A stretch of 64,000 nt of DNA from an uncultured Lachnospiraceae bacterium (GTDB lineage: Bacteria; Bacillota; Clostridia; Lachnospirales; Lachnospiraceae). The stretch covers positions 1-64,000 of the forward strand of contig CALWRT010000045.1 in NCBI GenBank assembly GCA_944384015.1, in the 5' to 3' direction. Each line of letters opens with the position of its first letter. Position 1 is the stretch's first letter. Shown here piece after piece: positions 1-11,510 of this stretch. A program made the translations under genes and the position numbers. The notes under the pieces are model-generated. The model ran no database searches. It was not told the origin of the DNA and worked only from the letters and a program-made list of their open reading frames with translations.

Positions 1-16
1 ATACTGGATACCGCAC

Positions 17-66
17 AAAAAACGGAAGAAATTCGTAAACTAAGCAGAATTCCTTCCGTTTTTCTA
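17..66. terminator. Bidirectional hairpin terminator beyond gyrA
   Basis: An inverted repeat pairs AAAACGGAAG near 17-28 with CTTCCGTTTT near 53-63. A T run follows the stem on the plus strand and an equivalent T run follows it on the minus strand, so it could stop transcription from either side. It would serve as the second of two terminators behind the leftward gyrA. Confidence 0.6.
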
Positions 67-75
67 TCAGACAGA

Positions 76-126
76 GAGGGCGGCGCTCCATCTCCTAATT
101 CAATGGTTTTGCGCCGCCCTCTTCTT
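76..126 (+). terminator. GC-rich hairpin between gyrA and the window edge
   Basis: A perfect 11-bp stem pairs GAGGGCGGCGC (76-86) with GCGCCGCCCTC (111-121). The plus-strand side is followed by a pyrimidine-rich TTCTT tract; the minus-strand side lacks a clean T run. It probably ends a plus-strand transcript and may also slow the transcript leaving gyrA. Confidence 0.5.
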
Positions 127-149
127 ACGTTCTTTCAAAATATTCCTTA

Positions 150-2660
150 TTAATTCTCGGAAAAATCGGTATCCGACATCTCTTCTTCTTCATCTGCAGG
201 TTCTTCTTCTGTCTTAGCCGTATCTTCCCGCACCTTTGCAATACTTGCCACCGATACGTCAGTATCAACATTCATCAACTTTACCCCGGAAGCAATTCTT
301 CCCATCTTCGAGATATCTTCACAGGAGATGCGAATGATAATGCCTTCCGTCGTGATCATCATCACTTCATTGTCATTGTTGACAGCTTTGACTCCTATGA
401 CATTTCCGGTTTTATCGGTGATCTTATAGCATTTTACTCCTTTGCCGCCTCGGAACTGAGGCGAGAATTCATCGATAGAAGTCATTTTGCCCATGCCGTT
501 CTCCGAGACAATCAGAAGATATTCTCCCTGGGTATCCAGCTGCATTCCGATTACTTCATCTCCATGGGCCAGATTCATGCCAATGACTCCCATGGATGTA
601 CGTCCGGTAGGTCTCACATCTGTTTCATGGAAACGAATACACTGTCCATATTTTGTCACGAGGAAAATGTCCTTTTCATTATCCGTCGCCTTCACTTCGA
701 TCAGTTCATCTTCTTCCCGAAGATTGATAGCCGCAAGCCCAGTCTTACGCACATTCATATATTCTGTAATGGAGGTCTTCTTTACAATTCCATTCTTCGT
801 GGCCATGAACAAGAACTTATCTCTGTCATATTTCCGAATGGGGATTACAGCTGTGATTTTCTCTTCCGGCTCCAGCTGAAGGAGATTGATAATCGCCGTC
901 CCCCTCGCCGTTCGGCTTGCCTCCGGAATCTCATAAGTCTTCAGCCTATATACCTTTCCCTTATTTGTAAAAAACATCATATAATGATGGGTTGTGGTCA
1001 TCAGCAGTTCTTCGATATAGTCGTTCTCCAACGTCTGCATTCCCTTGATGCCCTTGCCGCCCCGGTTCTGACTCTTGAAGTTGTCAACTGTCATACGCTT
1101 GATATATCCACGGTTGGTCATCGTAATCACGACGTTTTCCACAGGAATCAAATCTTCTGTGGATATGTCATAGGCATCAAATCCTATAGAAGTCCTTCTC
1201 TCATCCCCATACTTTTCGGAGATCAGAAGGATTTCCTTGCGGATAACGCCGAGAAGGAGCTTTTCATCCGCCAAAATTGCCTTCAATTCCGCAATTTTAT
1301 CCATCAGCTCCTTGTATTCCTGCTCCAGCTTCTCTCTCTCCAATCCAGTGAGAGCTCTTAATCTCATATCTACAATTGCTTGAGACTGCACATCATCCAG
1401 GGAAAATCTCTCCATTAAACGTTCCTTAGCGATCTGTGCAGAGCGGGAACTCCTGATAATCTGTATCACTTCATCAATATTATCCAGCGCAACAAGCAGT
1501 CCCTGCAAGATATGAGCTCTCTCTTCTGCCTTATTCAGGTCATACTTTGTACGCCTTGTAACGACATCTTCCTGATGCCGCAGATAGTGCTCCAACATCT
1601 CGCTCAGGTTCATCACCTTCGGCTCATTGTTCACAAGAGCCAGCATGATGACTCCGAAGGTATCCTGAAGCTGCGTGTGCTTGTACAGCCTGTTCAGAAC
1701 CACATTAGCATTCACATCTTTGCGCAGCTCAATACAGATGCGCATACCGGAACGATCTGACTCATCTCTCAAATCCGTGATGCCGTCAATCTTCTTATCC
1801 CTCACAAGCTCGGCAATTTTCTCAATCAGCCTAGCCTTATTGACCATATAGGGGAGCTCCGACACGATAATCCGGCTCTTACCATTGGCCATCGTCTCAA
1901 TCTCCGTGACAGCTCTTGTGCGGATCTTTCCTCTTCCAGTGCGGTACGCCTCCTCAATTCCTCTTGTTCCAAGAATCATAGCGCCTGTGGGAAAATCCGG
2001 CCCCTTTACAATTTCCAACAACTCCTCTATGGATGTCTTACGATTCTCTTTTACCTTATTATCAATAATTTTTACGACAGCCCCAATAATCTCCTTCAGA
2101 TTGTGAGGCGGAATATTGGTAGCCATTCCCACAGCAATGCCAGAAGTTCCATTGACAAGCAGGTTCGGATATCTGGAAGGAAGAACAAGGGGTTCTCTCT
2201 CGGTCTCGTCAAAGTTCGGTCCGAAATCTACCGTATCCTTGTTAATGTCAGCCAACATTTCCATAGAAATTTTGCTTAAACGTGCCTCCGTATAACGCAT
2301 AGCGGCAGCACCGTCTCCGTCCACAGAACCAAAATTGCCGTGTCCGTCCACAAGGGGATAGCGGGTAGACCACTCCTGGGCCATATTCACCAGAGCTCCA
2401 TAGATGGAACTGTCTCCGTGAGGGTGATATTTACCCATGGTATCACCGACGATACGGGCACACTTCCTATGGGGTTTGTCTGGGCCATTATTCAGCTCGA
2501 TCATGGAATAAAGAACCCTTCTCTGAACCGGCTTAAGCCCGTCCCTTACATCGGGGAGGGCGCGGGCCGCGATGACGCTCATTGCATAATCGATGTAGGA
2601 GGTTTCCATGGTTTTCTTTAAATCCACATCATGGATCTTGTCAAAAATATTATCTTCCAT
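150..2660 (-). CDS. gyrA: DNA gyrase subunit A
   Basis: This is the breakage-reunion subunit of gyrase, an A2B2 enzyme that introduces negative supercoils with ATP. At 836 aa it has normal family length. The active-site tyrosine is Y123 in [12 protein letters not shown]. The quinolone-determining stretch is [18 protein letters not shown] (residues 78-95); the residue matching E. coli D87 is glycine (G88). The GyrA box is [10 protein letters not shown], and the C-terminus is an acidic tail rich in Glu and Asp. The start ATG at 2660 has AGGAGG eight bases upstream. It lies 11 bp after gyrB in the leftward replication operon. Confidence 0.97.
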   Translation of the reverse strand: MEDNIFDKIHDVDLKKTMETSYIDYAMSVIAARALPDVRDGLKPVQRRVLYSMIELNNGPDKPHRKCARIVGDTMGKYHPHGDSSIYGALVNMAQEWSTRYPLVDGHGNFGSVDGDGAAAMRYTEARLSKISMEMLADINKDTVDFGPNFDETEREPLVLPSRYPNLLVNGTSGIAVGMATNIPPHNLKEIIGAVVKIIDNKVKENRKTSIEELLEIVKGPDFPTGAMILGTRGIEEAYRTGRGKIRTRAVTEIETMANGKSRIIVSELPYMVNKARLIEKIAELVRDKKIDGITDLRDESDRSGMRICIELRKDVNANVVLNRLYKHTQLQDTFGVIMLALVNNEPKVMNLSEMLEHYLRHQEDVVTRRTKYDLNKAEERAHILQGLLVALDNIDEVIQIIRSSRSAQIAKERLMERFSLDDVQSQAIVDMRLRALTGLEREKLEQEYKELMDKIAELKAILADEKLLLGVIRKEILLISEKYGDERRTSIGFDAYDISTEDLIPVENVVITMTNRGYIKRMTVDNFKSQNRGGKGIKGMQTLENDYIEELLMTTTHHYMMFFTNKGKVYRLKTYEIPEASRTARGTAIINLLQLEPEEKITAVIPIRKYDRDKFLFMATKNGIVKKTSITEYMNVRKTGLAAINLREEDELIEVKATDNEKDIFLVTKYGQCIRFHETDVRPTGRTSMGVIGMNLAHGDEVIGMQLDTQGEYLLIVSENGMGKMTSIDEFSPQFRGGKGVKCYKITDKTGNVIGVKAVNNDNEVMMITTEGIIIRISCEDISKMGRIASGVKLMNVDTDVSVASIAKVREDTAKTEEEPADEEEEMSDTDFSEN

Positions 2661-2671
2661 TTTTCATCCTC

Positions 2672-4609
<1,938 letters not shown>

Positions 4610-5695
4610 CTAATTTTCAGTAGTCACTGTCCCATTCTCCACACGGAATATCCGATTGATAGGGAACCGATTATTAACAAATTCATCCAGACCTGTACAT
4701 GTAATAAAAGTCTGTATATCATGGATACTATTCAATAGATAGTTTTGCCTGTTTGCGTCTAGTTCAGACAATACGTCGTCCAAGAGCAAAATAGGCGTAT
4801 CCTTTATGATTTTTTTTACCAGTTCTATTTCTGACAACTTTAAAGACAGGGCAGAAGTTCTCTGCTGCCCCTGAGATCCGTATTTCCGAATATCTATGCC
4901 GTGTACACGGAAACTTAAATCATCCCGGTGAGGACCAGAAGAAGTCGTCTTACTGCGCATATCCTTCTCCCTGTCCCGCTTCAGCTGCTCATAGAGGCGG
5001 TCTGCCTGAATATTCGGTTCATATCCGATACTCAGATGTTCTTTTCCACCCGTCAGCTTTTCATGAATTTCACCAGACAGAACATTCATTTGCTCTGCAA
5101 ATATAGCTCTTCGCTTAATAATTTTCGCCCCATAGCCAGCAAGCTGCATATCCCACACATCCAGTGTATCTTCCCACTCCGGATGGAAGGCAATGTCTTT
5201 CAGCAGTTTATTTCTCTGATTGACAATTTTGTTATAGCAGCTCAAATTATGAAGATATATTTTATCCAGCTGGCATAGCTCCATATCCAGAAATCTTCTT
5301 CTCTCTGCCGGCCCATTTTTGATAATATTCAGATCCTCAGGCGAGAAAAATACCATATTAATAATACCAAACAGTTCCGACGCCTTCTTAATGGGAATAC
5401 CGTTGACTGCGACCCCCTTCGTTCGGTTTTTCTTCAGATGGAGATCAATTTTATACTGGATGTTCCCCTTCTGCACAAATGTCCTTACATGGGACTCTTC
5501 TGAGGAAAAAAATATCATCTCCCTGTCTTTGCTTCCTTTATGGGATTTTGTTGTCCCGCTCAAATAGACAGCCTCTAAAATATTTGTCTTTCCCTGGGCA
5601 TTGTCTCCATAGAAAATATTTGTATTTTTGTCAAATTCCACATATAACGTATGGTAATTTCTGAAATTTTCCAATTCCAGAGATTTTACAATCAT
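4610..5695 (-). CDS. recF: DNA replication and repair protein RecF
   Basis: RecF is an SMC-like ATPase that helps load RecA at single-strand gaps and acts in recombinational repair near replication forks. The Walker A motif is GDNAQGKTN (residues 30-38), an ABC signature-like segment includes GSQGQQRTSALSLKLSE, and Walker B is LLLDDVLSELD near the C-terminus. At 361 aa it matches the family. It lies between yaaA and gyrB in the conserved dnaA-dnaN-yaaA-recF-gyrB order, and its stop codon sits in the gyrB leader. Confidence 0.96.
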   Translation of the reverse strand: MIVKSLELENFRNYHTLYVEFDKNTNIFYGDNAQGKTNILEAVYLSGTTKSHKGSKDREMIFFSSEESHVRTFVQKGNIQYKIDLHLKKNRTKGVAVNGIPIKKASELFGIINMVFFSPEDLNIIKNGPAERRRFLDMELCQLDKIYLHNLSCYNKIVNQRNKLLKDIAFHPEWEDTLDVWDMQLAGYGAKIIKRRAIFAEQMNVLSGEIHEKLTGGKEHLSIGYEPNIQADRLYEQLKRDREKDMRSKTTSSGPHRDDLSFRVHGIDIRKYGSQGQQRTSALSLKLSEIELVKKIIKDTPILLLDDVLSELDANRQNYLLNSIHDIQTFITCTGLDEFVNNRFPINRIFRVENGTVTTEN

Positions 5696-5718
5696 AGATA
5701 CACCAACTTACGCTGTTG

Positions 5719-5928
5719 CTATTTTTCGATTCGAATTTCCTGTCCCTGGTAAGATACCAGATCCCCTTCATAAAGCTTTTTCCCTCTCTGCAGCTGGACG
5801 GCTCCATTGACCATCACACTGCCGCCCGCAATTGCTTCCTTTGCCTCCACGCCGGAGGACACAAGGCCTGCAGCCTTAAGCGCCTGCCCAAGCTTAATGT
5901 ATTCTTCTCTTAAATGAATGACTTCCAT
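5719..5928 (-). CDS. yaaA: S4-domain RNA-binding protein (YaaA/RlbA type)
   Basis: This 69-aa protein is essentially one S4 RNA-binding domain, with the signature KLGQALKAAG ... SGVEAKEAIAGGSVMVNG. Members of this family sit between dnaN and recF in many Firmicutes and have been tied to ribosome assembly. The position here, 22 bp after dnaN and 23 bp before recF, is the canonical one. No catalytic domain is present. The exact RNA target cannot be read from the sequence. Confidence 0.9.
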   Translation of the reverse strand: MEVIHLREEYIKLGQALKAAGLVSSGVEAKEAIAGGSVMVNGAVQLQRGKKLYEGDLVSYQGQEIRIEK

Positions 5929-5950
5929 TTTTGCTTCCTTTCTACTGCTG

Positions 5951-7063
5951 TCAGATAGCAGCCGCGTTGAAGTTTACCGGAAGGATCAGGTAGATATAAC
6001 TCTGTTCTTCATCTCTAATAAAGCACGGCGCCTTGGGATTCATCAAATACACCGAAATTGTCTCATCATCAATGACACGAAGAGCATCCATCAGAAATTT
6101 TGGATTGAACCCAATCATGATATCTCTGCCTTCTTTCTCTATATCGATTTCTTCATTCATGGATCCAATCTGAGAATGGATGCGAAGTTCCATTCCATCG
6201 TCGGTAATATTGATGATAATCGGCTTTTTATCTCCTTCTTTCACAAGAAGGGTCGCCCTGTCGATACAATCCAAAAATTCCCTTTTGTTAATAGCAATTT
6301 TCGTCTCATAATCGTTGGAGAGCATTTGCTCGATGCGGAAATATTCTCCTTCTATCAGACGAGATACCACTGTTGTCTGGTCAAATTCAAAAACAATATG
6401 ATTAGAAGTAAAGAAAATTTTTACTTCACTCTCAGCATCCCCAGATAAGATTTTGCTGATCTCCTGCAAAGTTTTGCCGGGAACGACTACCTTATGGTCT
6501 CCGTAAGCTTCTTTCAGCTCTACCGTGCGGATTGAGATACGATGTCCGTCCAGAGACGCCACCTTCAATGTATTCCCATGTATCTCAAACAATTCTCCTG
6601 TCATCAGTTTGTTGTTGTCATTATCTGCGATAGAAAAAATAGTCTGGCGTATCATATCTTTCAAGGTGAACTGCGATAATGTTACATGATCATTCTTTTC
6701 TACATAAGGCAGGTAAGAGAAATCTTCTCCAGATTTACCAGAGATATTGAATTTTGCTTTCTCACATGTAATCTTTGTATGAAAGCTGTCATCTGTCTCA
6801 ATTACTACTTCATTATCCGGAAGCTTTCTTACAATTTCTGAAAAGATTTTAGCATCAATCGCCACAACTCCGCGTTCTTCAATTGTTCCTTCTACAGTCG
6901 TCTCAATACCAAGTTCCATATCGTTGGCGGTAAAGGTAATAGAGCTTTTAGAAGCGTCGATCAAGATGCATTCCAGAATAGACATGGTTGTTCTTGAAGG
7001 AACGGCTTTCAGTACAATATTTACTCCGTGAAGAAGTTCTGATTTTGAACAGATGATTTTCAT
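5951..7063 (-). CDS. dnaN: DNA polymerase III sliding clamp, beta subunit
   Basis: The processivity clamp that tethers DNA polymerase III to DNA. At 370 aa it has family length, with the three repeated clamp folds. Typical segments are the N-terminal MKIICSKSELLHGVN, LDGHRISIRT near the middle and the C-terminal LILPVNF hydrophobic pocket. The start ATG at 7063 is preceded by GAGAGGAG. It follows dnaA by 264 bp; that spacer carries DnaA-box-like sites (see the entry for 7138-7336), so dnaN may be controlled by DnaA. Confidence 0.97.
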   Translation of the reverse strand: MKIICSKSELLHGVNIVLKAVPSRTTMSILECILIDASKSSITFTANDMELGIETTVEGTIEERGVVAIDAKIFSEIVRKLPDNEVVIETDDSFHTKITCEKAKFNISGKSGEDFSYLPYVEKNDHVTLSQFTLKDMIRQTIFSIADNDNNKLMTGELFEIHGNTLKVASLDGHRISIRTVELKEAYGDHKVVVPGKTLQEISKILSGDAESEVKIFFTSNHIVFEFDQTTVVSRLIEGEYFRIEQMLSNDYETKIAINKREFLDCIDRATLLVKEGDKKPIIINITDDGMELRIHSQIGSMNEEIDIEKEGRDIMIGFNPKFLMDALRVIDDETISVYLMNPKAPCFIRDEEQSYIYLILPVNFNAAAI

Positions 7064-7137
7064 TGTTGATATCTCCTCTCTTAGGCGGCGTGATATATAT
7101 TGATATAGAATGATTTCGCAGTAATCGTAGTAAGGGA

Positions 7138-7336
7138 TGTGGATATGTGCAAAATTATCTTTAAGCCCCTGTATTACAGGAAAAACATATGCGGATAAGT
7201 ATGTAGACGGGACAAATGATCTATGAGGATAACTGTGAAGTTATTCACAGTCACTTTTATTTGCTTAAAATGCCAATTATCGTTATCCACAAGCAATTCA
7301 CTGTATCTGCACAGGATGTCCACAATGTTATCCAGG
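7138..7336. other. DnaA-box cluster between dnaA and dnaN
   Basis: The 264-bp dnaA-dnaN spacer holds one perfect DnaA box, TTATCCACA (7283-7291). It also holds near-matches TTATTCACA (7241-7249), TGTGGATAT (7138-7146), TGAGGATAA (7224-7232) and TTATCCAGG (7328-7336, overlapping the dnaA stop). An 18-base imperfect palindrome, CTGTGAAGTTATTCACAG, spans 7233-7250. Together with the dnaA-rpmH spacer this gives a bipartite origin layout, as in Bacillus subtilis. Confidence 0.75.
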
Positions 7337-8689
7337 ACTTAATTTTTTGATAATCGTTTCAATAGTATTTCTGGATACATCATTGGTCTCCATTTCTTTA
7401 TTAATTTTCTTGATGCCGTTGAGAACAGTTGTGTGGTCTCTGTTGCCGACAGCCTTCCCTACAAGCTGCAGGCTGGTATCTGTCATAGTGCGGATCAGAT
7501 ACATGCAAATTTGGCGCGGAAATACGATTTCCGCATTTCTCTTCTGTCCAAGAATATCTGCAGGCTGAATGCCAAAATGTTCTGCGACAGTGTCAATAAT
7601 CACGGCAGGTGTAATCTCCCGCTTGGAATCCGGGGATATGATATCCCGTAAGGCGTCTTTGGCCATGCTCAGATTAATTTCCTTTTTTTCCAAATTAGAC
7701 ATAGCAATCAGTTTGTTAAGGGCCCCTTCCAATTCACGGATGTTGGATTTCACATTTGTGGCGATGTATTGGATGACATCGTCGTCGATGTTGTATCCGT
7801 CCATCTCTTCCTTTTTGCGAAGGATTGCCATGCGAGTCTCGTAGTCAGGGGAAGAAATATCAGCCATAGTACCCCATTCAAACCGGCTGCGCAGCCTCTC
7901 TTCCAACGTCTCAATGTCCTTTGGAGGACGGTCGCTGGAGATGACAATCTGTTTTTTCAGACCGTGGAGATGATTGAAGGTATGGAAAAACTCTTCCTGA
8001 GTAGCTTCTTTACCTATTATGAACTGAATATCATCCACAAGAAGAACATCGATATTGCGGTATTTTTCCCGGAATTCGTTCATTGCGGTGGCGTTGGCCT
8101 TATTACGGATGGAATCAATCAGTTCATTCGTAAAAACCTCTGATGTGACATAGAGTATCTTCGCATTTGGATTAGAATCCAATATATAATGAGCGATAGA
8201 GTGCATCAGATGGGTTTTGCCGAGTCCAACTCCTCCGTAGAGAAAGAGGGGATTATATGCTTCGCCGGGACTCTCTGCTACTGCAAGTGCCGCTGCATGG
8301 GCAAAAGAATTATTCTTGCCGACTACAAATGTATCAAAAGTATATTTTGGATTCAGACCAAAACGTTCTTTTATCATATCATTGGAAGCAGATGGATTCG
8401 AGGGGAAAGAGGGAACCTCTTTGCGGGCGTCTTTCTCCAATAGAAAAGCAACTTCGTATTTTTTGTCTAAAAGCTCTTCAATCGCTACTTCCAGAAGCAT
8501 CTTATATTTTTTGGAAATGATATTGATGGCAGGCTCCTTGTCGGAAGGTATCATAAGAGTGATGACATCTTCCGTCACGTCGTATACTTTGAGGGGACGA
8601 AGCCATGTATTATAGGAAACTTCTGTCAGAAGGTTGTCATTCTTAACCCTTTCAATAATTTCTGTCCACTTTTCTTCAACTTTGTTCAT
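7328..8689 (-). CDS. dnaA: Chromosomal replication initiator protein DnaA
   Basis: DnaA is the AAA+ initiator that binds DnaA boxes and unwinds oriC. At 453 aa it shows the four usual domains: domain I (residues 1-85), a short linker near 86-105, the AAA+ domain with Walker A GGVGLGKTH (152-160) and Walker B LLVDDIQF, and the C-terminal DNA-binding helix-turn-helix with the signature GNRDHTTVLNGI. It is the first gene of the leftward replication operon and is flanked on both sides by DnaA boxes, so autoregulation is likely. Confidence 0.98.
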   Translation of the reverse strand: MNKVEEKWTEIIERVKNDNLLTEVSYNTWLRPLKVYDVTEDVITLMIPSDKEPAINIISKKYKMLLEVAIEELLDKKYEVAFLLEKDARKEVPSFPSNPSASNDMIKERFGLNPKYTFDTFVVGKNNSFAHAAALAVAESPGEAYNPLFLYGGVGLGKTHLMHSIAHYILDSNPNAKILYVTSEVFTNELIDSIRNKANATAMNEFREKYRNIDVLLVDDIQFIIGKEATQEEFFHTFNHLHGLKKQIVISSDRPPKDIETLEERLRSRFEWGTMADISSPDYETRMAILRKKEEMDGYNIDDDVIQYIATNVKSNIRELEGALNKLIAMSNLEKKEINLSMAKDALRDIISPDSKREITPAVIIDTVAEHFGIQPADILGQKRNAEIVFPRQICMYLIRTMTDTSLQLVGKAVGNRDHTTVLNGIKKINKEMETNDVSRNTIETIIKKLSPG

Positions 8690-9446
8690 GTAATCCGCTC
8701 CAAAATAAATCTGTTACCGTCCTTTTCAATAAACGTGCCGTCAATAAAGCAACGAATATAGAACAAGAACCGTAACTCTGCTGTCTTCTTAATTTTAAAC
8801 TTTCTCAACAATATATTACGACAAAAATAATAAATAAGCAAGAAACGATTTTCAGTTTGCACGGAATCTAGTTCGCATTGGTGAGAGAATCTGCAGGACT
8901 TCCTGCTGTGGATATGGCAGAATCATTATTGACGGGGGCAGAAAATTAAGGTTAACATATAAATGAATGTCTGTAAACGATGTTCAAAAGGTAAATAATG
9001 TTATGAACATGTAAAAAGATTGAAAACAAAGGTTTTTTTGTCGATGAAAAATAGTTTTGCACAGGTTGTCCAACGAGTTATCCACAAATTATCCACATTT
9101 TGTGGATAATTTTATGTTACCCTTTCTTTTGTGCATAAGTAATATCTGGTTGTGGATTCTTTTGTGGATAATAATTTTAAAGAATTTATAAGTAAAAAAG
9201 GCAGGAATCACTTGACTTTGTGGAGCTTTCTCAATATAATTGAAATGATGTTTTTTAATAAACATGTACAATTTTTACCAAATATTTACTATAAAGGTCA
9301 CGGGCAGCGCTTATATGTATGTACATCCATGTGCGTGCAGACATATGGGCATTGGACGGGTTCATTTACATGTGATGTTGTCCGCCTTAGTGGGCATATC
9401 CGTTTAGATAGATATTTTGGTTATAGCAAAGGAGGTGCCTTATATT
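8690..9446. other. oriC: dnaA-rpmH intergenic region
   Basis: This 757-bp non-coding spacer carries a dense DnaA-box cluster. Perfect boxes are TTATCCACA at 9078-9086 and 9089-9097, and the inverted form TGTGGATAA at 9101-9109 and 9163-9171. Near-matches are TGTGGATTC (9151-9159), TGTGCATAA (9130-9138) and TGTGGATAT (8907-8915). Long A/T tracts near 8770-8850 and 9160-9260 could be the unwinding element. Transcription diverges here, with dnaA leftward and rpmH rightward, as expected of an origin. Short open frames in the spacer (for example 9152-9469) have no support. Confidence 0.9.
9212..9240 (+). promoter_or_regulatory. Sigma-A type promoter for rpmH
   Basis: TTGACT (9212-9217) and TATAAT (9235-9240) are separated by exactly 17 bases, a near-consensus vegetative promoter. 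It lies about 200 bases before the rpmH start and next to the DnaA-box cluster, so initiation at oriC and transcription of the rpmH operon could influence each other. Confidence 0.75.
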
Positions 9447-9581
9447 ATGAAGATGACATTTCAGCCTAAGAAAAGACAGAGAGCAAAGGTACATGGATTT
9501 CGTTCCAGAATGAGTACATCTGGCGGAAGAAAAGTTCTGGCAGCAAGAAGAGCAAAAGGAAGAAAAAGATTGTCAGCATAA
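9447..9581 (+). CDS. rpmH: 50S ribosomal protein L34
   Basis: A 44-aa, strongly basic protein starting [18 protein letters not shown] and containing the family signature [28 protein letters not shown] split over its C-terminal half. This is the standard length and sequence of L34, a large-subunit ribosomal protein. GGAGGT lies ten bases before the ATG. It is the first gene of the rightward rpmH-rnpA-yidD-yidC-jag operon. Confidence 0.97.
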   Translation: MKMTFQPKKRQRAKVHGFRSRMSTSGGRKVLAARRAKGRKRLSA

Positions 9582-9605
9582 GGCCGCTTCAATGTGGCCT
9601 TTTCT
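9580..9605 (+). terminator. Weak hairpin/attenuator between rpmH and rnpA
   Basis: AAGGCC (9580-9585) pairs with GGCCTT (9596-9601) around a ten-base loop and is followed by TTCTT. The stem is short. It probably lowers rnpA expression relative to rpmH rather than ending transcription fully. Confidence 0.45.
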
Positions 9606-9655
9606 TCGCTCTAAAGCAATGATTATATTATAAGGAAAGTAAAGGTTGCGGTTTT

Positions 9656-10042
9656 ATGGAATTTACAGAATCCCTTAAAAAAAACAGGGAATTTCAGTTC
9701 GTGTACCGGAACGGGAAATCTTATGCAAATAAGTACTTGGTAATGTACATTTTGGATAATCATTGGGAAAAAAACCGCCTGGGGATATCTGTAAGCAAAA
9801 AAGTAGGGAACAGTGTAATAAGGCACAGGATGAAAAGGCTGATAAAAGAAAGTTACCGTGCCTTAGAAAAAGATTTTATAAAGGGATTGGATATTGTAGT
9901 GATCGCAAGGGTCTCTGCGAAGAATGCCGATTATAAGGAAATCAAAAGTGCCCTTGCGCATTTGGGAAGAATTCATTCAATTATAAGTGTAAAAGAGATG
10001 AAAAGTCGTTATGATGAAGAAGCTGTTGTTGGGAATGATTAA
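9656..10042 (+). CDS. rnpA: Ribonuclease P protein component
   Basis: RnpA is the protein cofactor of RNase P, which matures the 5' ends of tRNAs. It is 128 aa, with the early segment [18 protein letters not shown] and the conserved basic motif [17 protein letters not shown] (RNR-like motif) near residues 55-71. Its 3' end overlaps the start of yidD by about 30 bases in another frame, which is normal for this operon. Confidence 0.96.
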   Translation: MEFTESLKKNREFQFVYRNGKSYANKYLVMYILDNHWEKNRLGISVSKKVGNSVIRHRMKRLIKESYRALEKDFIKGLDIVVIARVSAKNADYKEIKSALAHLGRIHSIISVKEMKSRYDEEAVVGND

Positions 10043-10226
10043 GTTTTACCGAAAGTATATTTCTCCCATTAAGGGTCCGGGACACTGTATTTATTACCCT
10101 ACATGTTCTCAATACGGCCTTGAGGCGATTGAAAAATATGGGGCATGTAAAGGACTGTATCTGACTATAAGGAGAATATTGAGGTGCCACCCGTTCCATA
10201 AAGGCGGCTATGATCCTGTTCCGTAA
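10011..10226 (+). CDS. yidD: Membrane protein insertion efficiency factor YidD
   Basis: YidD is a small amphipathic protein that aids YidC-dependent membrane insertion. It is 70-71 aa with the family signature [33 protein letters not shown] and the C-terminal [13 protein letters not shown], including three conserved cysteines. Two ATG codons in tandem (10011 and 10014) are possible starts. It overlaps rnpA and sits 12 bp before yidC. Confidence 0.93.
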   Translation: MMKKLLLGMIKFYRKYISPIKGPGHCIYYPTCSQYGLEAIEKYGACKGLYLTIRRILRCHPFHKGGYDPVP

Positions 10227-10238
10227 GAGGAGGTTTTA

Positions 10239-11492
10239 TTGTTGTTGGGAATTGCATTGACACAGTATGATGGGGCGATATTAGGACCCATAGCAAGACT
10301 GCTTGGCTATATTATCAATGCGATATATAGTGTAATGGAGTCTGTAGGAATACAGAATATCGGTATCAGCATTATTTTATTTACCATTGTTGTAAATGTG
10401 CTTCTTCTGCCGCTGACAATTAAGCAGCAGAAAACATCTAAAATGACAGCAAGGATGAATCCTGAGCTTCAGGCCATCCAAAAGAAATATAGAGGAAAAC
10501 GGGACAACATCTCCATGCAGAAGATGAATGATGAGATGAATGCCGTCTATGAAAAGTATGGAACATCGATGTATGGAGGATGTCTTCCGCTTCTTATCCA
10601 GATGCCTATTTTGCTGGCATTGTGGAGAGTAATCAGTAATATACCTGCTTATGTCAGCTCGGTAAAGGCGATGTTTACCGGAGCGGTTACGGCAATTACA
10701 AGTATAGCGGGATATCAGGATATTATTCAGCAGTTTGTTTCCGATCACAATATGAATGTGACGTTGAATTTTGCGACGAATGAAGCGGCGCAGAATTCTA
10801 TCATTGATGTCATCTACTTATTGAAGGGGACAGAATGGAATAGTTTTGAGCAGATTAGCCAATTTCAGTCAATTGGTTCTCAATTGGGCGAGCTGAGGAC
10901 AAATCTGGAACATGTAAATTATTTTCTTGGCTTAAATATAACAGAATCTCCTATCAGTATTATTCAAACAGCATTTGCCACGGGAGCATTTCTTCTCATC
11001 ATTGGGGCCATCATGGTTCCGTTGCTGTCAGCATTGTCTCAGTGGATTAACGCAAAGTTAATGCCGCAGGCAGCTGCTGGGGGAGCAGATGATACGACTG
11101 CTAACATGATGCGTTCCATGAACATGACGATGCCTATTATGTCAGCAATTTTCTGTTTTTCTTTTCAGATAGGACTCGGAATTTACTGGATTTCCAGTTC
11201 GGTTGTACGTTCAGTTATACAGGTGATTATTAATAAGAAGCTGGATACCATGTCTGTGGATGAGCTTATTGAAAAGAATATCGAAAAAGCAAATAAAAAG
11301 AGGGAGAAAAAGCAAGGGGTTACAAAAGAGCATATTAACCAGGCGGCCAGGTCGAGCGCTAAGAGTATTGACCCGTATGGAAAGAGAATATCTAAGCTGC
11401 AGGATTTGGATTACAGTAAAGAAGTAAAGCCTGGAAGTTTGGCGGAGAAGGCAAGAATGGTGCAGAAGTTTAATGAAAAGAACAAGAAGTAG
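10239..11492 (+). CDS. yidC: Membrane protein insertase YidC/OxaA (SpoIIIJ type)
   Basis: YidC inserts and folds membrane proteins with or without SecYEG. The protein is 417 aa and starts with TTG; AGGAGG at 10228-10233 is five bases upstream and no nearby ATG competes. The conserved core runs from IGISIILFTIVVNVLLLPLTIKQQKTS through YGGCLPLLIQMPILLALWRVI to the C-terminal IGLGIYWISSSVVRSVIQ, with five hydrophobic segments. A long basic tail follows. An extra loop of roughly 100 residues lies between the second and third membrane segments. Confidence 0.95.
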   Translation: MLLGIALTQYDGAILGPIARLLGYIINAIYSVMESVGIQNIGISIILFTIVVNVLLLPLTIKQQKTSKMTARMNPELQAIQKKYRGKRDNISMQKMNDEMNAVYEKYGTSMYGGCLPLLIQMPILLALWRVISNIPAYVSSVKAMFTGAVTAITSIAGYQDIIQQFVSDHNMNVTLNFATNEAAQNSIIDVIYLLKGTEWNSFEQISQFQSIGSQLGELRTNLEHVNYFLGLNITESPISIIQTAFATGAFLLIIGAIMVPLLSALSQWINAKLMPQAAAGGADDTTANMMRSMNMTMPIMSAIFCFSFQIGLGIYWISSSVVRSVIQVIINKKLDTMSVDELIEKNIEKANKKREKKQGVTKEHINQAARSSAKSIDPYGKRISKLQDLDYSKEVKPGSLAEKARMVQKFNEKNKK

Positions 11493-11510
11493 ACAAGAGG
11501 GGGATTGAGT

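Noticed and set aside
9152-9469. 105-aa open frame in the oriC spacer
   Set aside because: It overlaps DnaA boxes, the rpmH promoter and the rpmH start, and has no family-like sequence.
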